Assembly (NCBI GenBank): GCA_012961845.1 | Contig: DTYO01000101.1 | Coordinates: forward strand, 1 to 5,219 | Length of the DNA stretch: 5,219 nucleotides | Source: Thermodesulfobacteriaceae bacterium | GTDB taxonomy: Bacteria; Desulfobacterota; Dissulfuribacteria; Dissulfuribacterales; UBA3076 | Direction of reading: 5' to 3' | Shown here: positions 1 to 5,219 of the stretch, piece by piece | How the letters are laid out: each line of letters starts with the position of its first letter | Numbering within the stretch: the first letter of the stretch is position 1 | Notes under the pieces: generated by a model | Told to the model about the DNA's origin: nothing | Seen by the model: the letters and a program-made list of their open reading frames with translations, nothing else | Databases searched by the model: none | Made by a program: the position numbers and the translations under genes

Positions 1-2
1 TA

Positions 3-554
3 CTGCTGGGATTTACCAGCATCAGTCAGGGAGATTTCGAAAAAATTATAAGAGGCTATCATGACGGTCTTGATACTCCTTGGGCTGCCTACGTCCATCC
101 TTATCTGATCCAGAACGCCCAATCAAAGATTAAAAAACTGAAGGAAAGCAACGACACACTTGCGGCAGTCCTTGAAATAATGGATCAGAAACTGAATCTG
201 ATTCTGAACCTTTTAAGCGAAGACAGAGACGATACCAGCAATTTAAGACCCAAGGCGGTGGATCTTTCTGCTGCCGGCATCGCCTTCCGTACCTCTCATG
301 ATATTGAAGAAGGACAGATACTGGAGCTGGACATCGGTCTGCTGCCGCAAAGGCTGTTTATACGCTGTTATGGTCGTGTGCTTCGGATAGAAGACGACAA
401 AAGCGGCAAGAAGAAACTGGGAGTTGAGTTTATCTGGATTACTGAAGACGACGAGGATAGACTGATAGAGCACATATTTCACAGACAGATCATCTTGTTG
501 AGAATGCGAAGGAAAAAGAGAGAAGCTGCGGAAACATCCAGTGCTTCCGAGTAA
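3..554 (+). CDS. PilZ-domain protein with N-terminal helical region, 5' partial
   Basis: The reading frame is open from the left edge to the TAA at 552-554 (183 residues visible). There is no in-frame ATG, GTG or TTG before the ATG at 180, and that ATG has no Shine-Dalgarno-like sequence, so the true start probably lies outside the window and residue 1 here is internal. Visible residues 1-75 are polar and probably helical, with a heptad-like stretch around 38-72 (QSKIKKLKE, LNLILNLL). From about residue 82 a PilZ beta-barrel follows, with the D-x-S-x-x-G motif as DLSAAG at 87-92, then GQILELDIGLLP and a VEF strand near 141-143, ending in a basic, charged tail. PilZ domains commonly bind cyclic-di-GMP and pass the signal to motility, exopolysaccharide or pilus machinery. 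The usual RxxxR motif ahead of DxSxxG is not visible (R75 and R82 are 7 apart), so ligand binding is uncertain. No signal peptide or membrane segment is seen; a cytoplasmic protein is inferred. The family call is firm and the specific role is unknown. Confidence 0.85.
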   Translation: MLGFTSISQGDFEKIIRGYHDGLDTPWAAYVHPYLIQNAQSKIKKLKESNDTLAAVLEIMDQKLNLILNLLSEDRDDTSNLRPKAVDLSAAGIAFRTSHDIEEGQILELDIGLLPQRLFIRCYGRVLRIEDDKSGKKKLGVEFIWITEDDEDRLIEHIFHRQIILLRMRRKKREAAETSSASE

Positions 555-568
555 GGGAACGAATCAAA

Positions 569-2317
569 TTATTCCTCGTCCCGGACAACGTCCATCAGAC
601 CCATACCAGAGACGTAGTCAAGTTCGATAGTTACATGTTTTCTTTCACGGTCCGGCGGAACCTGCCAGCACTGCTCTTCCTGGCCGTATCGTATGGTCAG
701 CTTTGCCGAGGCCTCAAGGATGCCGTTGATCCTTATTTTCATCTTATTCATTGATTCCGATATAACCTCTTTCTGTTCTTCTATTGCATCAAGCTTGCTC
801 TGGCACTCATTACGTTTTTTTGCCAGTTTTATGATGTTGACAAAGGGCTTGATCAACGGATTTATTATATATCCATACGCAGCTGCTGCCTCTTTGGCCT
901 TAACATGGGCCTGTTCCGGGCTGATTTCCCCCTTGAGTATCCCGGCTGTAACAGATCTGACCAGCTGCACCACCTTTCTGTTGTCAGCGCTTCCCCTTGC
1001 CTGAACACGTTTGAGCCTTTCTCCTATTACTGCAACCCTGTCTTTCAATTCCACCAGCACAAGTCTCAGAGTCCGCTTAAGATTGTCTTCAGTTGTTTCC
1101 ATCTGATCCAGCTGCATGAAATAGTTTCTTCCAAGATCGATCTCCACCATGTTTCTCAAGCTGATCTTTTCCATCTGAACACTGTTGGCTGAAATATGGA
1201 CCTGTGTACACAGTACCTGTTGAGCCTCTTCAGGGATCATTGCAATATGATCTGCACTCAAACGGCATCTTGCCACCTCTTTTTCAATTGTAATGATATC
1301 TTCAGCCGTCATGCGCGCATGGTGAGCGGCTCCCACCTTTATGTGTTTTCCTGAGCGCACCGAACTTCGAATAAATCCGGCAGTCACAGACCCTGACACG
1401 TCTACGACTTCTCCTTCCACGGCCCCTCCGACTTCCAAGTGGCCGTCTATCACCACTGAAAAACGCCCCCTGATATCACCCCTTACCTCTACATCAGCCG
1501 TGCAGCGCAATTCCTGATCGCTGCATCCAAGACTGCCTGTACTGAAATCTACGTCTCCCATGACCAGGTGATTTTCCACTGCGATCCTGCAGAGACTGGA
1601 TTCGTTTTTTTCCTGGCCTTCGAAACCGCAGATTATTATTCCCGACTTTTCAGCATACAGCTCCCTGACAGTCTGCTGGGAATCCTCTGATTTTCCGGTT
1701 TTGACTACTATCCCCTCCCCCACTTCAAGCGAATACGTTTTTCCTCCCTCAGGAGCAATGGGATAGCCGTAGGCATCGGTACCGGGTATCCCTCCGGTGG
1801 GTTCGAAAACAGTCAGTATATGTTGTCCTGCGCCCACCTGGGGAAACCGGTTTATTTCGCGAAAATCAATTGAACCATCTGAAAGAAGTTTGCCTGGTTT
1901 GACCTTGTAGTCGAAAAAGACCAAAATCGATCCTTCAATCCCGTCAAGAGGCGGTTCCCCCCTGATTTGCAAGGTACTGATCTTGGGGGAGCAGTTGATG
2001 ACCACAGTTCTGGGACGGAGATGTTCTTCACGGGCGGGAGCAGGGAATGTGAACTCATCTGTTTCATTTCTTTTCAGCCGGTTATGGACTTCTTCAGGAC
2101 ATGATATATGATATTCCGCGAGAACCCTGGCAATTGAGTCGGCCAGTATGGCTGCCGGTATCCTGCTGAGGGGAGGCAGGTCCATTGCCACCTTGAGAAC
2201 GTCTGTGCCGATACGTGCCCTGTCCGCCGACGCGGATATCCACAAGGCTACTTCTTCAGGTGTGGAGTCCGGGAAAAGCTGTTCAGGTATCTGTTCTGTT
2301 TTTTCAGCTGTATTCAT
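569..2317 (-). CDS. FapA (DUF342) family protein
   Basis: A complete 582-residue protein starting at ATG 2317. Residues 1-105 are a helical, family-variable lead-in. The DUF342/FapA N-terminal domain spans about 106-245, with the typical DFREINRFPQVGAGQHILTV segment (151-170), GGIPGTDAYGYPI (175-187) and KSGIII (224-229). A right-handed beta-helix of short glycine-rich repeats covers about 246-395 (MGDVDFSTGSLGC, VEVRGDI, VSGSVTAGFI). Residues about 400-530 are charged and helical, probably coiled coil, and a short beta-rich end follows. FapA of Vibrio is tied to polar flagellum assembly and localisation; most DUF342 proteins, including those outside flagellar loci, have no proven role. No signal peptide or membrane segment is visible, so it is probably cytoplasmic. 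The ATG follows the TAA of the upstream radical SAM gene with no gap. The only ribosome-binding candidate is a G-run at 2324-2328, 6 bases upstream, so translational coupling is likely. No flagellar gene lies in the window, so a flagellar role is not asserted. Confidence 0.88.
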   Translation of the reverse strand: MNTAEKTEQIPEQLFPDSTPEEVALWISASADRARIGTDVLKVAMDLPPLSRIPAAILADSIARVLAEYHISCPEEVHNRLKRNETDEFTFPAPAREEHLRPRTVVINCSPKISTLQIRGEPPLDGIEGSILVFFDYKVKPGKLLSDGSIDFREINRFPQVGAGQHILTVFEPTGGIPGTDAYGYPIAPEGGKTYSLEVGEGIVVKTGKSEDSQQTVRELYAEKSGIIICGFEGQEKNESSLCRIAVENHLVMGDVDFSTGSLGCSDQELRCTADVEVRGDIRGRFSVVIDGHLEVGGAVEGEVVDVSGSVTAGFIRSSVRSGKHIKVGAAHHARMTAEDIITIEKEVARCRLSADHIAMIPEEAQQVLCTQVHISANSVQMEKISLRNMVEIDLGRNYFMQLDQMETTEDNLKRTLRLVLVELKDRVAVIGERLKRVQARGSADNRKVVQLVRSVTAGILKGEISPEQAHVKAKEAAAAYGYIINPLIKPFVNIIKLAKKRNECQSKLDAIEEQKEVISESMNKMKIRINGILEASAKLTIRYGQEEQCWQVPPDRERKHVTIELDYVSGMGLMDVVRDEE

Positions 2318-4075
2318 TTACAGCCCCCGTTCAACCCCGCATACACCGCAACGAGTACATACGTCTGTATGGCAGAAACCTGTTTCCTGATGCCTGGACG
2401 CCCTTTCCCATTCCCGCCAGAGATATTCTTTTCTGACCCTGTGGCCCACGACTTCCCATGTGAAAAGTGTTTCTTTGCCCCGCATTCCACAATACATATC
2501 GGCCGATAGACCTGTTTCCTTCAGGGCCTTTTTCCATAGCACTCCATGGATTGCAACAAGTTCCAAGGCCGGTGCCAAGCGCCTGTCTCCTCTGCTGAGA
2601 ACAGCCTGGAAGATTGCCTCCCTTGCGGAATCCAATTTCAGCTTTGTATTTGGAAGCCTGCCCAACCCCCTGATCAGAATCTTTCTTTTCTTCCTGAGTA
2701 CGGCAGGATCTGCAGTTGCAGCCCACTGAAACGGTGTCCAGGCCTTCGGAACAAAGGTATTGACAGACACGGTAATGGAGCCGAGATGCCCCCTTGATCT
2801 GCCTATCGGCCTTACAGTACGCCTGATCCGGTCCACCAGAGCTACTATTTCCTGAACGTCATCTTCCGTTTCAAATGGAAGCCCTATCATGAAGTAAAGC
2901 TTGAGGTCAGGAATACCTGCTGAAGCCAGGAGTTCAGCCGCTGTCAAGATGGTTGTCTCTCTCAGGTTTTTGTTAACAGCTCTGCGGAGTCGTTCTGATC
3001 CGGCCTCAGGTGCCATGGTGACTGATCTCTGGCCGGATTTTCCGAGCAGGCGAACAAAGGTGCCGGTGATGCCGTCAGCCCTCATGGAAGAAAATCTGAG
3101 TTTCAGTCCCTGAGCCAGCATCTCCTGACAAAGCGACTCGGTATGGTCCCTCCCCAGAAATTCCAACCCCACAAGCCCGATTCGGTCGGTGCCGTTCCGC
3201 CTGGCAATGGTATTCTTCAGACTTTCCACCGGCCATTTTCTGGGCGGACGATAGACAAAACCGGCAGCGCAGAATCTGCACCCCCTGCCACAGCCGCGGG
3301 CAAGTTCCAGCATGAACATGTTGGGAAACGCTGCGAAAGGACTCAGGATCCTGGTGTGAGGTACTATTTCCGTCGGGCCCTCATAAACCGACGGCGGAGC
3401 AGGAAATGGAAAAGCCGGATCGACATCCCACGAGACAAGCTCTCCCGACCTGTCATAAATCGGCCGGCAGGCTCCTGGAACATAGCATCCGGGTACATTT
3501 TTTGCCAATCTTTGAAGCCTTTTCTGCCTCGTAATACCGCTGTCTGCGAGCACTGGCAGCTCCGAGACAAGCCGACCTGAGATTGTCTCAAAATCTCCCA
3601 GCAGAAAAGCATCGATAAAATCTGCAACAGGTTCGGGATTGATCTGGACAGCTACTCCTCCTGCAATGACCAGTGGTTCGCTGTCGATACGTTTCCTGCT
3701 GGACAATGTCAGGCCGCCGTCATTCAGTGCTATCAGGACATCAGTGTAATTGGATTCAAAACTGATTGAAAACAGTACCAGGTCGAATTCAGCAATACGT
3801 CTCCCTGATTCCATGGAAACCCATCGGCCGGACCTGCGGCAGGGGTTGCGGAGTCCTGATCCGGTCCTGGAGAATTCCGGGGCAAAAAATCTTTCGCATA
3901 CTATATGGTCATATTGATTCAGCAGAGAATATACTGTCTGCAAGCCAAGATTGGCAGCCCCGATCGCATACGAATCAGGGAAAATCAGAGCAGCGGATAT
4001 CCTGCCGTCCCACTTTTTGTAAACGGCACCTGTTTCTCTGCAATGAGACCTGAACAGTTCTTTTCCGGGATTCAA
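2318..4075 (-). CDS. Radical SAM protein, YgiQ/TIGR03960-like, with C-terminal Cys cluster
   Basis: Counted from the TTG at 4075 the protein has 585 residues. The N-terminal third resembles the degenerate cobalamin-binding-like region of YgiQ/TIGR03960-type proteins: FPDSY (32-36), IGAANLGLQTVY, FDLVLFSISFE, an AGGV turn, NPEP (146-149) and GDFE (160-163). No DxHxxG cobalamin-ligand motif is visible. The radical SAM core follows, with CxxxCxxC as C262, C266 and C269 in RGCGRGCRFCAAGF, which should hold the 4Fe-4S cluster that cleaves S-adenosylmethionine. Later conserved blocks are SSMRAD, APEAGSERLRR (355-365), LKLYFMIGLP (near 391-400), FVPKAWTPFQW and SRGDRR (494-499). The C-terminus carries C568-x4-C573-x2-C576-x2-C579, a possible second metal or Fe-S site. 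The substrate is unknown. Start choice: the frame can be extended to a TTG at 4126, 41 bases inside aspS, but those 17 extra residues match nothing I recognise; the TTG at 4075 gives an N-terminus of about the length I expect for relatives and has an AGGA 14 bases upstream. Family call firm, start uncertain. Confidence 0.85.
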   Translation of the reverse strand: MNPGKELFRSHCRETGAVYKKWDGRISAALIFPDSYAIGAANLGLQTVYSLLNQYDHIVCERFFAPEFSRTGSGLRNPCRRSGRWVSMESGRRIAEFDLVLFSISFESNYTDVLIALNDGGLTLSSRKRIDSEPLVIAGGVAVQINPEPVADFIDAFLLGDFETISGRLVSELPVLADSGITRQKRLQRLAKNVPGCYVPGACRPIYDRSGELVSWDVDPAFPFPAPPSVYEGPTEIVPHTRILSPFAAFPNMFMLELARGCGRGCRFCAAGFVYRPPRKWPVESLKNTIARRNGTDRIGLVGLEFLGRDHTESLCQEMLAQGLKLRFSSMRADGITGTFVRLLGKSGQRSVTMAPEAGSERLRRAVNKNLRETTILTAAELLASAGIPDLKLYFMIGLPFETEDDVQEIVALVDRIRRTVRPIGRSRGHLGSITVSVNTFVPKAWTPFQWAATADPAVLRKKRKILIRGLGRLPNTKLKLDSAREAIFQAVLSRGDRRLAPALELVAIHGVLWKKALKETGLSADMYCGMRGKETLFTWEVVGHRVRKEYLWREWERASRHQETGFCHTDVCTRCGVCGVERGL

Positions 4076-4085
4076 GTCTGTTGTA

Positions 4086-5219
4086 TTATTCCTGTTTCCA
4101 TCCCGGCTGCAGATGCAGTTCCGCAAGCTGGATCATGCTGACCTTTGCAGGTGCATTTGCCAGGAGACACTGGGCCTTCTGGGTCTTGGGAAATGCGATG
4201 ACATCCCTGATGGAATTCCTTCCGGCCATTATCATGACGAGCCTGTCCAGACCGAAGGCAATTCCTCCATGAGGCGGCGCTCCGTGAGAAAGGGCATCGA
4301 GGAGAAATCCGAATTTGTCCTGTGCCTCCTCTTCTGAAATGGAAAGCACCTTGAACACCTCTTTCTGTACCGCAGGCTGATGGATACGTATGCTGCCCCC
4401 GCCAATTTCGATACCATTCAGTACGAGATCATAGGCCCTTGAACGGACCGACAACGGATCAGTGCCAAGGAGACCCATATCATCCTCCCTGGGCGAGGTG
4501 AAGGGATGGTGGACAGACCCAAGCCTGATGCCGTCTTCATCCGGCTCTACCAGGGGAAAATCCGTGATCCATACGAAACTGAACGAATCCTGCGGTATAA
4601 GCCCCCTTCTTCTGGCCAGTTCCTGCCGTATCTCTCCCAGGACCTTGAACACAACAGCCTTCTGGTCCGCTCCGAAAAAGAGGCTATCGCCTGGTTCTGC
4701 CTGGAGTATACTGGCGATTTCTTTTTTTTCCGAATCCGAAAAGAATTTTGCTATCGGTGACTGCCACGTGGCATCATCTCTGATTTTCACCCATGCCAGC
4801 CCTTTTGCTCCCTGGCTCACGGCAAAGTCAGTGAGCTCGTCCAAATCTTTCCTGGAAAGGTCCCCCATACCCTTCCCATTAATTGCCCTGACCACTCCGC
4901 CGCCTGTCGCTGCATTTCTGAATACCTTCAGACCGCACTGCGAGGCCACAGCGGTTATGTCCTGAATTTCAAGGCCGAACCGGATATCAGGTCGGTCCGT
5001 TCCGAAACGGTCCATGGCTTCATCATAGGTCATCCTGGGAAAAGGGAGCTCTATAGTTGTATCGAGGCAGTCCTTGAACAGACGGGCCATCAGTCCCTGG
5101 ATGAGCTCGATTATATCTTCTTCATCCACGAATGACAGCTCCATGTCAAGCTGGGTGAATTCAGGTTGCCGGTCCGCCCTCAGGTCTTCATCACGGAAAC
5201 ATTTTACTATCTGGTAATA
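4086..5219 (-). CDS. aspS: Aspartyl-tRNA synthetase (aspartate--tRNA ligase), 5' partial
   Basis: The frame is open from the right edge to the TAA at 4086-4088, giving 377 residues of the C-terminal part of a protein that is usually near 590. The enzyme attaches aspartate to tRNA-Asp using ATP in the cytoplasm. Class II motif 2 is at once visible (CFRDEDLRADRQPEFTQLD, visible residues 7-25), so the ATG at 5144 is internal and not the start. The bacterial GAD insertion domain follows (about 80-220, with RNAATGGGVVRAINGKG and DDATWQSPIAKFFS). The catalytic core resumes with VHHPFTSPREDD (near 236), LNGIEIGGGSIRIH (ending near 280) and motif 3 GLDRLVMIM (near 323). The end, DVIAFPKTQKAQCLLANAPAKVSMIQLAELHL, is typical of bacterial-type AspRS. 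The N-terminal anticodon-binding domain lies outside the window, so it cannot be told whether the enzyme also charges tRNA-Asn. It is the first visible gene of a tightly packed minus-strand set. No catalytic residue appears to be lost. Confidence 0.97.
   Translation of the reverse strand, partial: YYQIVKCFRDEDLRADRQPEFTQLDMELSFVDEEDIIELIQGLMARLFKDCLDTTIELPFPRMTYDEAMDRFGTDRPDIRFGLEIQDITAVASQCGLKVFRNAATGGGVVRAINGKGMGDLSRKDLDELTDFAVSQGAKGLAWVKIRDDATWQSPIAKFFSDSEKKEIASILQAEPGDSLFFGADQKAVVFKVLGEIRQELARRRGLIPQDSFSFVWITDFPLVEPDEDGIRLGSVHHPFTSPREDDMGLLGTDPLSVRSRAYDLVLNGIEIGGGSIRIHQPAVQKEVFKVLSISEEEAQDKFGFLLDALSHGAPPHGGIAFGLDRLVMIMAGRNSIRDVIAFPKTQKAQCLLANAPAKVSMIQLAELHLQPGWKQE

Noticed and set aside
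180..182. ATG that could be taken as the start of the PilZ-domain gene.
   Set aside because: The frame is open to the left edge with protein-like sequence, and no Shine-Dalgarno-like sequence precedes this ATG.
555..582. Imperfect inverted repeat across the convergent gene junction (GGGAaCGA / TCGTCCC) as a possible bidirectional terminator.
   Set aside because: The stem is short and has a bulge, the loop is 13 bases, it runs into the fapA-like coding region, and no T-run follows on either strand.
3143..3580. 145-residue plus-strand open frame opposite the radical SAM gene.
   Set aside because: It is antisense to the CxxxCxxC-bearing core of a clear radical SAM gene and its translation has no domain-like features.
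4462..4965. 167-residue plus-strand open frame opposite aspS.
   Set aside because: It lies wholly antisense to well-conserved AspRS sequence and its translation shows no recognisable domain; it is a shadow of aspS codon use.
5142..5144. ATG that could be taken as the start of the aspartyl-tRNA synthetase gene.
   Set aside because: The frame continues upstream to the window edge and encodes conserved class II motif 2, so this methionine is internal.

Overview
The window looks like an ordinary chromosomal stretch from a Gram-negative, probably deltaproteobacterial (Desulfobacterota-like) organism. That guess rests on the type of radical SAM protein, the style of the PilZ protein (a helical lead-in followed by a PilZ barrel) and a moderate GC content of roughly 50% judged by eye. 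No rRNA or tRNA gene, mobile element, CRISPR array or long repeat was seen.

Layout from left to right: (1) the 3' part of a plus-strand gene for a PilZ-domain protein, running in from the left edge and ending at 554; (2) a 14-base gap between two convergent genes; (3) three genes on the minus strand that are transcribed right to left. These are aspS (aspartyl-tRNA synthetase, its 5' part cut off by the right edge), a radical SAM protein with a degenerate B12-binding-like N-terminal region, and a FapA/DUF342-family protein. There is no non-coding stretch longer than 300 bases. Coding density is close to total.

The three minus-strand genes are packed like an operon. The radical SAM start either overlaps the aspS tail by 41 bases or lies 10 bases past its stop, and the fapA-like ATG follows the radical SAM TAA with no base between. 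Their functions have no obvious common pathway: translation, an uncharacterised radical SAM reaction, and a polymer-like beta-helix/coiled-coil protein. Co-expression is therefore inferred from spacing only.

The FapA-like and PilZ proteins face each other tail to tail. Both families are often linked with flagella, polar organisation or cyclic-di-GMP signalling, so a functional link is possible but not shown. The points most worth a second look are the C-terminal four-cysteine motif of the radical SAM protein, the missing RxxxR motif in the PilZ protein, and the ambiguous TTG start of the radical SAM gene.
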